Source of the DNA: Drosophila miranda
Lineage: Eukaryota > Arthropoda > Insecta > Diptera > Drosophilidae
Assembly (NCBI RefSeq): GCF_003369915.1
Contig: NC_046674.1
Span: 24,803,657-24,867,656 of the forward strand
Direction of reading: 5' to 3'
DNA length: 64,000 nt
A model generated the notes under the pieces. The model had not been told where the DNA came from. It saw only the letters and a program-made list of their open reading frames with translations, and searched no databases. Made by a program: the position numbers and the translations under genes. Below, piece after piece: positions 45,979-57,600 of this stretch (positions are counted from its first letter, which is position 1; each line of letters opens with the position of its first letter).

Positions 45979-48900
45979 TTACAACTCGTCCTTCTTGGGC
46001 GCCTCCTCCTCCTCCTCGGTCTCCTCTGCGGGCTCGGCATCGGCCACCTCACCGTTGGCATCGAGGAACTTGATGAAATCGTCCAGAGTTCTATCCAAGT
46101 TGTAGTCGATGACCTTGTTGTCATCCTTACGGAAGTACTTGATTGTGGGGAAGGATGAGATTTTAATGTTCTCCAGCTCGTTGGCAGTAGAGTCCATCTT
46201 GGCAATCACAATGTCGGTGTTGTCCTTGTACTTCTCGGCCAGCTGGTCATAGATGGGTGCCAGCTGCTTGCAGTGGCCGCACCATGGAGCATAGAACTCA
46301 ACCAGGACGGACTTGCTCTTGTCGAGGGCGACGCTCTCGAAGTTGCTGGAGACAAGGACCTTGACAGGCTGTTTATCCCAATCCTCGGGCAGATCCTGGG
46401 ACAGCAAGTGCTGCTTCAGTTTTCCGTCGAGGAACTTCTTCAGGAAAGCTTCAATGGTCTCGGCAGACAGATCGTTCGACTCTGGCTTGTACTTGGCCAT
46501 GTCCTCCTCCAGTTTGATCAGACGGATGGTTGGCACCTCCTCCTTGTTCATGCCGAAGAACTCAAAGATGCGGGTATGGTCCTCCTCATCAGACGAGATC
46601 GTAACGAACAGAATATCATCGCGGTACTTCTTAGCAATCTCCTTAAGGGGATCGACATGGGCCTCAATGTGTCCGGCCTCCTTGGAGACGAAGAACAACA
46701 GGTGGGATTTGATGGAGCCTCCGAAGATCTTTGAAGCCGACTCGTGGTTGAAGTCCACAATCAGGGGCAGAGACTGTACTTGAGCGAACTTCTTCAGAGT
46801 CTCCTCGGTGAGCTCGCCTTCAAACACAGATTTCTTGTCATCGAAGGGCTTGAACAGGATCACGCCATTGTCCTTGGCCTCGTACTTGGCAATAATATCG
46901 GCATTGCTGCTCACACCGAAGACAAACGAGTCCAGGGCGTTGGCGGCCTTGGTGAAGGTCTTGGCCTCCTCAGAGTCGGTATCCTTGAAGAAGCCAATGA
47001 TGGCAATTTCGTTGTCCTTGAGGAACTGCTCAGCATCGGCCACGCTGGTCAGATCCTTGGCAGGTGGTCCAGTCTTCTTGGTTACCCAAGAGATGATGTC
47101 GGCGGCCTGACGACCCCCGCTGTACTCCACTGGAGCACCGCTCCGGAAGAACTTGAGTGTGGGATAACCACGCACCTGGTACTGCTCAGCTAGCTCACCT
47201 TCGACGGTGGCGTCGACCTTGGCCAGCTTGATTGGCGAGTCCTTCTCGGCCAGCTGCTGAGCAGCCTTGGCATACTCGGGAGCGAGGGCCTTGCAGTGTC
47301 CGCACCAGGGAGCATCTGGAAGGATTAAGAAAGAGGGGGAAGAGTGCAATTAGAAAACGGAATTCTGTTCTCTTTATCTCATTCTAGCAGGGTCGTTATT
47401 CAATAGCAATAGTAATTGTAATAGTAATACTAACAGACATTTGCAATTGGCATCCAAACGGAAAATTCTAATTTTGGACTGTTAATTGTAATCGCATTCG
47501 CTACATTGGACACGGATCTGGAGCAGGGCCCGTCCGCATTGTTCTACTTCGAACAGCTGTTTGGCATTATGCAAATTCCACGTGGTGTATTCCCATTGCC
47601 TGCCTGCAGCCCCAGCTGCAATTTAACACGCATCCACGCACACAGCTACCACGGCGAGATGACATAATACCGACTTGACAACGTCTTAAGAGGCCCTGCT
47701 TATCACCGGCTTGACTTAGCTTCGGCTTCGGCTGACGTGGCCGGGCCATTCGCCTTGACATTGCCATTGGCACAGGCACAGGCACAGGCACACACAGCAA
47801 GAAAATATTCGAAGATAAGATTTCTGATGCGGATGACCCGCAGCACCAATAAGTAACTTAGCTGACGTTGTCATTCACACACCGAAAGCGTAAACGCTGG
47901 CATAAACAAACCATGCGTCGTCGCCATATTGGCGAAACCAGAGATGCCGGCCAAACATATCTTGCTTTTAAAGGTTGAAGTAATACAGGGACGGGACTTT
48001 TTTTATATCACTGATTTTTGTTTATCTCTGAAGTGTGTTCATTTGCGGGAAGATAAGGAGCGAATGGATTTTCGATTTCTTTGCTGTCGGATACAGTACT
48101 TTGAAAACATCTTTGAGGCCATTCATTATACATTTTTTTTTTTAGCTAAATCTGTTCCTCTTTACTTGCGCCAGCACTGGCAGCCACAGCACCGTTAAGC
48201 ATGCGCAATGAAAGAGTTGAATGAACTTTCCATTGCGTGGCCGCGCCGACGTAGAAAAGGGCACAGAGCGGAAACCAAAACCAGAATAGAAAGCATATAG
48301 CGAAAAGATTGTACACATAAAGAATATCTTGCTTGTCTAACCTAGATTCGAATGAAGAGTTGCCCGACAACTTTTATTTACTTTTGTTTCTTTCTAACGC
48401 AAGATTGATGAAGCGGATGCGAATGCGTGGGCACAGATTTGGCCACGCCCAGGGCAGCGGGCAGTGGGCAGGCAGCATTAATATTGTTGATAAAAGTGAA
48501 ACATACGGGACGGGAACAATAAACTCTATCTTGATGTCCAAGGATCTGAAGCAGAGGGAGCAGTTAGCAAGTGTGCTTCCTGAAGGTAATACTGCGCATA
48601 AGCATTGTCTCGACATTTAACATTTCGAATTTATGGCACTTTTATGGGAATAACAGGAACAATAACAACACAGCGTTTGCTTGCTCGCTCTCACACCCAT
48701 CCCCGAGCACACACACACAGGTGCAAGATGTGCGCGTTGAAAAGAGATGACAGTTGCACCAAAACGAAGAGAGAGGGGAAAACTGTGAGAGAGCGCAACT
48801 CTCAGCTCTCTCTCTCGTTGATGTGAAAGATAAAAACGTTTAAAAAAGCGATATAAGTGCAGGAAAAGCAACTAAAGAGTTTTCACTTGTTATGGTAAAC

Positions 48901-49276
48901 TCCAATTCTTTTCCTTGAATTCGCACAGGCGTCGCATACTCGCATCAAGCAACAATTTTTTTGGGCTACCAACTGCCACGCCGACATATTTTTCGATGCT
49001 TCGTTCTCGTTCCACTTGCTCCCGGTCAAAAGACCACGTAGCCGCGAAATCGCATGAATCAGCCAGCGGAAAGCGTCACCCGGCGCGCAAATATAATATT
49101 TACTTAAGATTTGTAATACAATAATACTTACAGAATTCAACTAGCACAAATTCATTGTCGGCAACCAATTGCTTAAAGTTGTCCACTGTCGCAATGAGAA
49201 CCCCCTCCTCAACTTTAACTTCGGCAGCGGCCACGTAGAAAGCCGCGGCGAGTAGTGTACAGATTAGGAATTTCAT
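45979..49276 (-). CDS. Pdi: Protein disulfide isomerase
   Basis: Exons are 49276-49132 and 47315-45979: 1482 nt, 493 residues. Signal peptide [19 protein letters not shown], then the a-b-b'-a' thioredoxin-fold layout. The first active site APWCGHCK is at the exon 1/2 junction (Tyr codon split T|AT); the second ([16 protein letters not shown]) is near residue 395. An acidic tail ([11 protein letters not shown]) is followed by the ER-retention signal KDEL. It forms and rearranges disulfides in the ER lumen and is the beta subunit of prolyl 4-hydroxylase. The start ATG is 49276; an upstream in-frame GTG is not a start. The 1.8-kb intron has no coding content. A minus-strand AATAAA complement at 45479-45484 may end the transcript. 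Confidence 0.98.
47316..49131. other. Pdi intron 1
   Basis: No gene found. It contains a GGCACAGGCACAGGCACAGG run (about 47768-47790), CA-rich words and GAGAGAG/CTCTCTC tracts near 48780-48820. The open frames are short and compositional. Confidence 0.45.
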
Positions 49277-49408
49277 CGCGGCCACTTTTATATGCTAAGT
49301 AATATGTTGGGGTATATCACACACTTCTTCTGTTGCAACTGGTGCTGTTCTGTTCTCTGTTTGTCGGTTTGACGGGACGCGAGAATGAATGTGCGGGTAA
49401 ATGACAGC

Positions 49409-49417
49409 GCCACGTCT
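49409..49417 (-). promoter_or_regulatory. Possible ER-stress element (GACGTGGC core) upstream of Pdi
   Basis: On the minus strand AGACGTGGC lies about 135 bp before the Pdi start codon. It matches the ACGTGGC half of XBP1/ATF6 (UPRE-type) sites, and PDI genes are classic unfolded-protein-response targets. A single short match, so it is only suggestive. Confidence 0.4.
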
Positions 49418-49437
49418 ATTTAATAGTGACCGCGGAT

Positions 49438-49755
49438 TTATATACCGTCTGACGCTCAGAATATACCGTATCATTTTCAAAATATACCGTGAACATACCG
49501 ACAAATTATTTCAATCATGTTCTTCGATTTTAGCACTGAAAATATTTCATATCCGACAATCTAATCAGTATGATACAAAAATGGTTATTTTTAAGAACTT
49601 ATCATTATTGGATTGTTATAAAATAATAAAATGTGGTTTAGGCAAAAGAGATCAACCTAACTACACATTCGCTACATACACCTTCTGACCATCAGAATAT
49701 ACTGAAATATACTGTCAGATTAGCAAAATATACCGTAAATATACCGATAAAGAAA
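49438..49755. repeat. Two motif-6-like ATATACCG clusters upstream of Pdi
   Basis: About 49440-49510 and 49680-49755 each start with a CCGTCTGAC/CCTTCTGAC..CTCAGAATATACC word and contain three or four AAATATACCG or GAACATACCG words (complement of GGTATATTT). They are the reverse-complement orientation of the Bld10-promoter cassette, facing Pdi. Confidence 0.65.
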
Positions 49756-50154
49756 ACGAACTTAACCCCCTCTATTTAAACGTTTCAGCACCTGGAGTTA
49801 AACGGCGGAAAATAATACTGTTTGTTAATGTTTCTTGTATATTCATCTATTCTATTTCCTTACAAGAAAAGTTACCAAGATATCTTTCACCTGAACTGCG
49901 CTAAAATTGTCTAAGTCTAGTCCAGTGGATATATATAGGAAAATTTGGGTGGGATGAAGAAACAATACCCTATGTTCTTAAATATAAAATTAAAAAATAA
50001 ATTAAATGGGCTTATGGTACATACCATTATATACCGATACAAAAAAATTATATAGTATACCGTGCACTGTCACCGTGTGAACAGCTGCTTCGCTGTCTTA
50101 GCTGTCAATGAAAAGTCATCGATTTCATTTGATTTTCAAAACACGGCTGTTTCA
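49756..50154. other. Intergenic between Pdi and the 50-kb gene
   Basis: AT-rich. Near 50028-50065 further TATACCG words precede a GTGCACTGTCACCGTGTGAAC stretch that resembles a diverged motif-1 site. It could be the promoter of the gene at 50155. Confidence 0.4.
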
Positions 50155-50966
50155 ATGATTTTGTACACTATAAATTTTCTAATATTTTATACCGCCTCTG
50201 CGCATAATTTAGAGGTTCCCAATTATCAGAACCCGGCAAAAAAAATCGTCCAAGACCTCATAGACAGCTGGCACCGATTGGTTACCTGGAGAGTCGCGGG
50301 TACCTCCCAAAGGATATCCAGTATGTTCCGGACCTGAATTTTGATACTGCGCAAAAAAACTCACCCCAAGACTGGCCACAAAACGATGTATCACAAAAAC
50401 AATACCAAGAATCTCCAGCTGAAGCCAACGCGGAAAATGCAATTCGGGAAATGGACCCCGCTCTGGCGGAAACCGATCGACTAGTCCGCTCCTTTGACGA
50501 ACAGGATTCAGACGAATTGAAGAAAATGTTTGGCAGGCTTTTCTCATCAAAAAATGACGATACCATATCCGATGAAATCAAGTCCAAGCTAGACGTTTCC
50601 TGGGACATGAATCAGATAAAGACCTCGGCCTTAAGAGAAGCCAATAAACGCTATGAGAAATTCTGCATCAAACGCACACAGAATGAGCCCCTTTCCACTG
50701 ACACAGACGACCAGTTTGATTCTGCTATCGACGCAGAGATAGCAGAGCTGTATCCCTCTGTTCTTTCCAAAAAAGATGATGTCAAAAATAACGATATGAT
50801 AGTTGCTTCACCAGACACAAAACTATACCACCTGATCAAAGGATATGGCAAGATTCTGGGCAACCGAGAACTAGGAGATAAGGCGATATACAAGCAAATT
50901 CATCTAGCTCAAAACAAGACCAGAAGGTCGCGCAGGAGACCCAGTGACATCTTTAATATGCAATAA
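50155..50966 (+). pseudogene. Small secreted-type protein with an apparent frameshift
   Basis: ATG 50155 opens a signal-peptide-like start (MILYTINFLIFYTASAHNLE) followed by PNYQNPAKKIVQDLID. The protein-like frame then shifts by one base at about 50258-50268 and continues as LAPIGYLESRGYLPKDIQ to the stop at 50964-50966. The joined product would be about 270 residues, acidic in the middle and ending in a basic tail (NKTRRSRRRPSDIF). No intron fits: there is no GT...AG pair of adequate length at the shift. So it is a real one-base lesion, a sequencing error or, less likely, a programmed shift. I do not recognise the family; secreted, perhaps reproductive, is a guess. Confidence 0.65.
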
Positions 50967-51562
50967 ATTGTTCAATTAATGTTCAAATTGCTTTCCAAAC
51001 TCCTTTGAAATCCATTTAGCCTTTTAAGCTGTTCAAATTAATTAAACCATTTAACTCTTTCTTGAGATCAACATGTTTTTGCCTATTCATGCATTCGATT
51101 TCCAAACACTTGGAATGTTGCCAACGGTAAGAAACCCTTATCAGCGAAACTCGGGAGGAGCACCTACATATGTATGGGGTCGCTGAAATCGGCGATGGAA
51201 AACACTTCTGGTTTTATTCCTTGCGAATTCCTTGGTTTTCAGCTAATTAAGAATATTGTCAAAATATAAATACGGGAAGGAAATGCGCGGGTTTTTTTTG
51301 TTTGTATATTGGTATATTTGATATATTTTGTATTATAACGGACTAAAATATTGCCGGATAAAACTCATCGTTGTTTTAAAAATAATAAATTATTGTTGAA
51401 TTAATGTAATGGGAACATATGGATTTATTTTCGGAGTTGTATTGTCTGCATATCGTTAAACTTCCTGCTTCGTCACATGATCCTAAAGAGATAAGGCATT
51501 AAAAAAGAGTAATTCGTAAAAGTCTCCTTTTCTATAGATCTATGGATCTTTTCTATAGAAAG
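50967..51562. other. Intergenic, AT-rich
   Basis: Converging 3' ends of the 50-kb gene and the pyroglutamyl-peptidase homologue. No other signal; a T-rich run lies near 51290. Confidence 0.4.
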
Positions 51563-52326
51563 TTAATGGTAAATATCATTAACTGGAACTAAATTTGTGC
51601 ATTCAGAAGCGGCCACCTGTTGCACACATTGTTCGATGATTTTCAAAACAATATCTGCCGTTTGGTCGGTACTAAATGGTTTATTTTTAGGAGGGACATG
51701 CACGAACAAACTCCGCTTTGAGTCCACGTCAAGAGATTTCAGATATATGTAGCCGCAGAGAAAATTGCCCACATTTTTGGAAGCCCTCGTGGCACCTAAA
51801 GACTCATGACTGTTGTTCGGAATTGCGGGGGCCACACACGCCTCGCATGTTGCATTTACAGCCTCTACAATCTTATCAACGTCAAGGCCGCAACGCAGAA
51901 CATTTGCCTTGCCATTGTGCGGGAGGACACAACTGCCGTTGGACAAATACTGTCCGGAATTGTCTGGCCGTAGGAACTTGTGGTTATAGGCCAGCTTCTC
52001 CACATAAACGCATTTAGCTATACCCGATACTCCTACATGTATGACCATCTGTGTTGAATAAATGACGTCAATATCGCACGTGAAAGATCTAGGGTTTACA
52101 AATATATATTTGCCTCTGGCTGGCGGCTCCATATCTCTGCACACGCCTCATCCACTGCTCCGTACTCGACGGAGACCAGACGCTTCTCCAAGTCATATTC
52201 AATGCCATTGTGGATGAGCAGCTCCGGCAGCAGCTTCACAGCCTCCCAACTGGCATTGATTTCCTCATGTCCAATAAATGGTCCGAAACCAGACACAATA
52301 ATTAGTTTTCGTTCCGACGACGACAT
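51563..52326 (-). CDS. Pyroglutamyl-peptidase I family (peptidase C15)
   Basis: Exons are 52326-52114 and 52048-51563 (699 nt, 232 residues). The N-terminus has [17 protein letters not shown], matching GFGPFxxHxxNASW of the family. [11 protein letters not shown] follows, with the catalytic Glu in YVEKLAYN, the nucleophile Cys in [13 protein letters not shown] and the His in [12 protein letters not shown]. The enzyme removes N-terminal pyroglutamate from peptides in the cytosol. The only intron that gives an alignable junction (SRQPE|MVIHVG against the SPQLVVHVG of mammals) uses a GC donor (CAGAG|GCAAAT) and a CACAG acceptor; the GT donor 15 bp downstream breaks the frame. At 232 residues it is slightly longer than the mammalian enzyme (about 209). 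Confidence 0.9.
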
Positions 52327-53480
52327 CGTATGTACAATAATGTAAATACATATATATTCTTCTTCTGTTGATATGTAAACAATAGAAAATCGTGAGTGAA
52401 CGAACATTCATGAGGTCATGAAAGATAAAAGTGTTAGAAATTTCGATCCCTCTCTACGTCATACACCTTGCAATTTTCTTTGATATTGAAAAAATACTAA
52501 AAATGAGACGCGTAATGGACTCACCTCGCTGTGCTAATACACCGATGCATATGTGTAGTTACTATGTAAAAATAATGCATAAGTTTGATGACCTTTTTTG
52601 GTTAACTTGATTTTATAAACAGTCCAATAAAATGAGGAATTAGCCAGACTTATATAAAATTTATTCATTAATCGAATAAAAGTATGTATTCAGGGGTGAG
52701 GATTCTAGTTAGCAAGTAATATTAAGTCGAATATCAAAATCGAGAAATATGATTTCCGATCACGGATAGAGAACGATTAAGCCGGTATATTTTTAAGGGT
52801 AAGACGGTATATTTTATCGAATCCGCGGTCACAACAAATATATTTACGTACATTCCAAGTTTTGATTTTTTGTTTGTACCTTACTATATAAACAATCAAA
52901 TAAAAGGAAGCACTTAAAACTGTCCAATCTTGCAGAAAATTTATTGATTAATCGGTTAAAATTATATGTTCATGGCTGAGGGTCCAAGCTAGCTAGTAAC
53001 ACTAAACCGAATATAAAAAAAGACAAATATAATTTCTGGATGGTGAACAGAAAATAACGATTACAACGATTAACCCAACACCACAAACCAAACACATTAA
53101 CATCAAAAATTTATTTACGTACATTCCAAATAAAAATCCGTGCTAATGCACCAACAACGAAACTCACAATCGAATCAATAGAAAGCGGGCAAGAGCCAGC
53201 AACCAGGGCACAGCGATCTAGCAGAATTTTGTAAGTAATTCGGCTAATCTAATCTGTGCGACTAATAACGGCACCACGGCAGCGCCGTCGTTAGGGCTTA
53301 ACTAACTCACACAAATGAACTTTGTACATTAAACATTTATTAATTTTGAACATGTCTCTTTTGGAGCTGCAGCCGGCGGACGAGAAAGTAGTACGAGCAG
53401 TTGGCGCTTTTCACACGCACTAGCTAGGTCGGAGAAGACGCAATCGAACAGTTAACAAAAGCCCAATTCCAATCACAAAC
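52327..53480. repeat. Dispersed AT-rich repeats upstream of Pex3
   Basis: About 52605-52835 is a copy of the 24055-24352 repeat, ending in GGTATATTTTTAAGGGTAAGA, another GGTATATTTTATCGA and GCGGTCACAAC. A partial second copy lies at 52890-53045. Both are oriented toward Pex3. The remaining 430 bp to the Pex3 ATG should hold its 5' UTR/promoter. Confidence 0.6.
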
Positions 53481-54641
53481 ATGCTGTCACGCCTGCAGGA
53501 CTTCTTGTCACGCCACCGCCGGAAGTTTATCGTGACCGGAGTGCTGGTGGGTGGCGCCTACTGTGCGGCACGGTACGCCCAACGGAAGCTTGTGGAGATG
53601 CACGCGAAACAGGTGCGTGAGATGTTCGAGCGGACTCGGCGCACGCATCACTTCGAGTCGACGGAAAAGACTTGCAACCAAGTGATTCTGGGCCTAGGCG
53701 AGGAGATGTGTGACGCTGTGTTGAGGGAGTGCAGCACGGACGAGCTGCTCGAGCAGCTGCGTCGGAATCCAGAAAACAAGGTAGAACTGTGGGAAGAGAT
53801 GAAGGTCGTGGCGTTTACCCGCCTGGCCACGTTCGTCTACGCCTCGTCTATGTTGGTGATTGCCCTCAGAGTGCAACTGAATCTCTTAGGAGGATACATT
53901 TACCGCGACATCACGACGGAGCAGACACGAATCACTGACGAGCTTAAGCAGCAGTATCTCTCGCTGATCCGTCACTTCATCACAGAGGACGGTATCAGAG
54001 ATCTCGTTCGGTATATTCGGACTCAGGTAATCGCAGTGGTAAAGTCGTCGATGCCCCTCTCACGTCAGCTCTCCCTCAACGACCTGGAGCAGCTGTTTTG
54101 GTCTCTGCAAATGGCCATAAATGCGGACACTCGCCGAGATCCAAACTCCAAGATGACGAAGTACCTGCTGCCTTCTCGAAGTTCCAGCTTCTCGCCGTTG
54201 CTCGAGCAGATGTACAATGAGACGCTGGATCTTCTGGAGAGTGAGGATGCCATTGGCGTGTGTACGCATAATGTAACCCGAGGCTTTGTGCTGGCCTGCG
54301 ATGTCATTGCCGAGTCCCTTGGCGAGACTCTGCAGCATCTGCCCACCGCAAAAGTGCAGAAGCAAGCGGAGACGCAGCAGTCCCAGCAGTTCAATCAGAG
54401 CTCCAGCAGTAACTCCCTTCCCAGCAGCCTAGCGGTCGATAATAACAACTTGCTGAACATCAACACGGTTTTGATGGCCATGGCCAAGCTGATACCAATC
54501 ATCAGTGGGATTACTTCGGGGGTCTATGACAGTTCGGCGCGGTCTACCAACTTACCCACGCAGCTGCTCTCATTTTACTTGGTGGCGGAGAAGTCCAAGA
54601 CGTTGGGGGCTAATGTCTACGAGACCTTCAGTTCTGCCTAA
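53481..54641 (+). CDS. Pex3: Peroxin-3, peroxisomal membrane biogenesis factor
   Basis: A single exon of 386 residues, close to the family length (~370-390). The N-terminus LSRHRRKFIVTGVLVGGAYC has basic residues followed by one hydrophobic anchor, the peroxisomal membrane-targeting layout of PEX3. The Pex3 body follows with ARYAQRKLVEMHAKQ, FESTEKTCNQV and LWEEMKVVAFTRL. A Gln/Ser/Asn-rich loop (about residues 295-325) precedes a C-terminal helix. PEX3 docks PEX19 to insert peroxisomal membrane proteins. A possible polyadenylation AATAAA is at 55002. Confidence 0.95.
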   Translation: MLSRLQDFLSRHRRKFIVTGVLVGGAYCAARYAQRKLVEMHAKQVREMFERTRRTHHFESTEKTCNQVILGLGEEMCDAVLRECSTDELLEQLRRNPENKVELWEEMKVVAFTRLATFVYASSMLVIALRVQLNLLGGYIYRDITTEQTRITDELKQQYLSLIRHFITEDGIRDLVRYIRTQVIAVVKSSMPLSRQLSLNDLEQLFWSLQMAINADTRRDPNSKMTKYLLPSRSSSFSPLLEQMYNETLDLLESEDAIGVCTHNVTRGFVLACDVIAESLGETLQHLPTAKVQKQAETQQSQQFNQSSSSNSLPSSLAVDNNNLLNINTVLMAMAKLIPIISGITSGVYDSSARSTNLPTQLLSFYLVAEKSKTLGANVYETFSSA

Positions 54642-57600
54642 GCTACGACAATCACACATAGACAAACACCCATATGTATGGATCTGTTTTGAGCATGGCC
54701 ATAAGACAATTGTAACCCTATGTACATATGAGTATAGTAAGGTTACCTATATTCATGCATACATATATGTATGTACGAGTATACCTGTTTAATTTTAAGA
54801 TGAGCATTAACATACTTTCAGAAGCCTGTTTGTAAGAGTATGCTGTCGTCCCAAATTCCGTATTTAGTCTAACTCTTAAAAATATTTAATCAGAACCTTG
54901 TGTGTAAGGTAGCGATAAGAAGTTCCCGAATTGTGGAATCCTTTGATAAAGTTGACGTGGAAACGGGGACCCACAAAGCGAGCAACTGAAAGGCCTTTTA
55001 AAATAAACGGAAATTGTAATAATGTATACAACAATAAAAGAGGAAAGTGAGATCTGACTAGGGATCTTTGGCATTTCAAATAAATGGAAAAATTGAAACA
55101 AAATAAAGAAACAAAACAAAAAACATAAGTGAGAGATGGAACTATTGCCGGCACGAGAACCACAGATAGGACATTTCTCATGCACCACCAAAGGGGGTGG
55201 GTGGTGCTGAAAGAAACCCGCCCTGGGAATGTTGATAAGAAGCCCGGTGCCCCGGACAGGACAGCTGTGAAATGGTAATAGAGCGGAGCCTGCGCAGAAT
55301 GCAATACGTACAAAAATACTTGTCAATTTGGTAAAGGAATAAACTTTTGAAGCATCTTTTAGGCGCAGTTCCCGAGTTTTAAACAAATATAAATAAGCAG
55401 AATAATTTGTCGCACAACTAGATGTTTAAACAGCTGCATGATAACTGCATGCGAAAACTATGACTCTCTCGCTCTTACTCTCGTACTCTCTCGCTCTCTC
55501 TCCCCGGGTGCCAGCTGTCTGGTGAAAAGCAACGGTAGCGTAGCTCAGCCGATGCCGATGCCAGCGCCGCAGCTACACTTTGGGTGGGCAGGCAGCGCAG
55601 TTGCAAAAGTTACGTGAAAAGGCAAAGGACAGCCCTCTGCGCCTCATAGATACTATTTACATATGTATGTATGGACATACAATACATTCGTATGTGTGGA
55701 AAAAAGATTTAACAAAATCCTGAAACAACAATTTGGGGAGCATAAATTTTGAAAGTGCAAATATGACAAAGACTGAAAAATGTGTTCGAATTAGCAAAGC
55801 CATCGGAAGAGCAGGAGTTTAAGGCAGCAGCAGTGGAGCAGTGGCGATACCAGGAACAACAACTTCGATTCAATTGTGTAAGTGCACTCGCCAACTGCGT
55901 TCCAAGAAAGACACACGATACACGGCACGCAGACCAAACACACACATATCACATGTACATACATGCATGGAGAGCGGGACAGACATAACGCACAGGGCAG
56001 ACAGTCAGGCTGCCAGACAGACAGACAGGCTGCGTGCGTAAAGCGCGGCATGGCCTGGCGCGGGGTGGAAACACGGCCGGATGGGACGTGCTTCGCAGGA
56101 CTCCCCGCCCGCTCCTCATTCTGCTCCTGTGACGGTGCGACAGTATAAATATAAACATTTTATGAGTAGAGGCGACCGCAAAGAAATAGTGGGGCTCGCC
56201 AGGAGCTCCACCAATCTATGACCTCCTTCAAAAGGGCCGCCGGTTTAACCCAATCTAACCTCGACTAAGAGCTCTTGGTGGGGCAAAACGTGTAGAGTGA
56301 AGACAACAATGAAATGACATTTCCCGGGTAACGTCTGCGGGATATGATATCCATGGACAACAATGCATGCAAGTCAAGTGCTGGGCATGGGTCCTCCCCC
56401 TATGCTGAGAGCCTTCCCTTATAGCAGCCACTGTTTGTGTCCTCCTATATATACATAACATAGGCGTATTGGCACACTAAAGTCATAGATCAAGTGCCTT
56501 GACAGTAGGCACAGTCACGCCTCCCGCACCCTACTAGATGTGAGCATTTTAATTAGGAACGTAGCCCGAAAGCAGGAGGAAGGGTTGTCAAAGTTGCGTC
56601 TAGAAAAGTTTAGGTATAGAAATCGTTTAATTGGCTGGGTTGCGCAATGTCTTTGAAAGACTGACGATTAACTGTAGACCGCAAGTGTTTTCCTCTGGGT
56701 ACTAACATGTGGATCTTGCTTGTGACCAAGATCTCAGAAACTACTCTTATAAGAGCTAAAGAAAATTTGGTGTAGTATATAATTTTTGTTACTGGTTGGC
56801 AAGAGAATAGAGGAGAGCAGTGCACGAATACATATATATTATATAAGTTACATAAATCATAATATTCCTTATAAACGGAATGAGTACCGGGAAAAATAGT
56901 GTTGCGGCACGTGTGCCTCGATTCACTTCGTCACGACTGGTAGTTTATCATGTATTTTCAGCTTATCGACTTTCAACTAAATTCCTAAAAATGTCTTGCC
57001 TGTCTTCTCTACTGATAGGGAAAACGTATTCAAAACGTATCCCACATGTTGGTTGAGAATTAGCCTGAATGCAATAAATAGACCAGAGCTGTAAAAAAAC
57101 TGGTTAGTTTCGCCAGAGTCTTTGCTTAGGAACATGAACACTAGTATTACTAGCACGATGTCGTACGATATGTATCATAATAATTAAAAATACTGTGATC
57201 TCGAAGTGATTGTGTGAAAAGCGGTGAAACATCGTGGACAGATGCATTCGAATTCCTGGTAAAGAATACCATACCGAAGAGGCTACATTAGCCACAGTCA
57301 ATCCCATCAGTCCATAGATAGTCTGTGCTCTATTGGAGTCCTACTTTTGCAAAAAGACTGACTGAGTGTAAGTATATTTTTCATGCAAACTGCTTCCTCT
57401 ATTCCGTCTGTCTGTCTGTTTCTACTCTGGTTGCCTGTCAAAAACGTCAAAATGCGATAGTCAAGACCCAAATGAAGTAGGGGGTGGGGCTAAACTGCGG
57501 AATGGGGAAGTCAACTTAAGTGCAGTGCCAACCCCAATATTTCGCCCCTAGTTTATTTGCATAGCTACCAAAGTAGCGCACCGTCCAACCCGGAACCTCA

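Noticed and set aside
55782-55988. Protein-like frame starting FELAKPSEEQEFKAAA with a GTAAGTGC donor
   Set aside because: It starts at GTG, has no downstream partner exon in frame, and is better explained as a possible noncoding leader exon.
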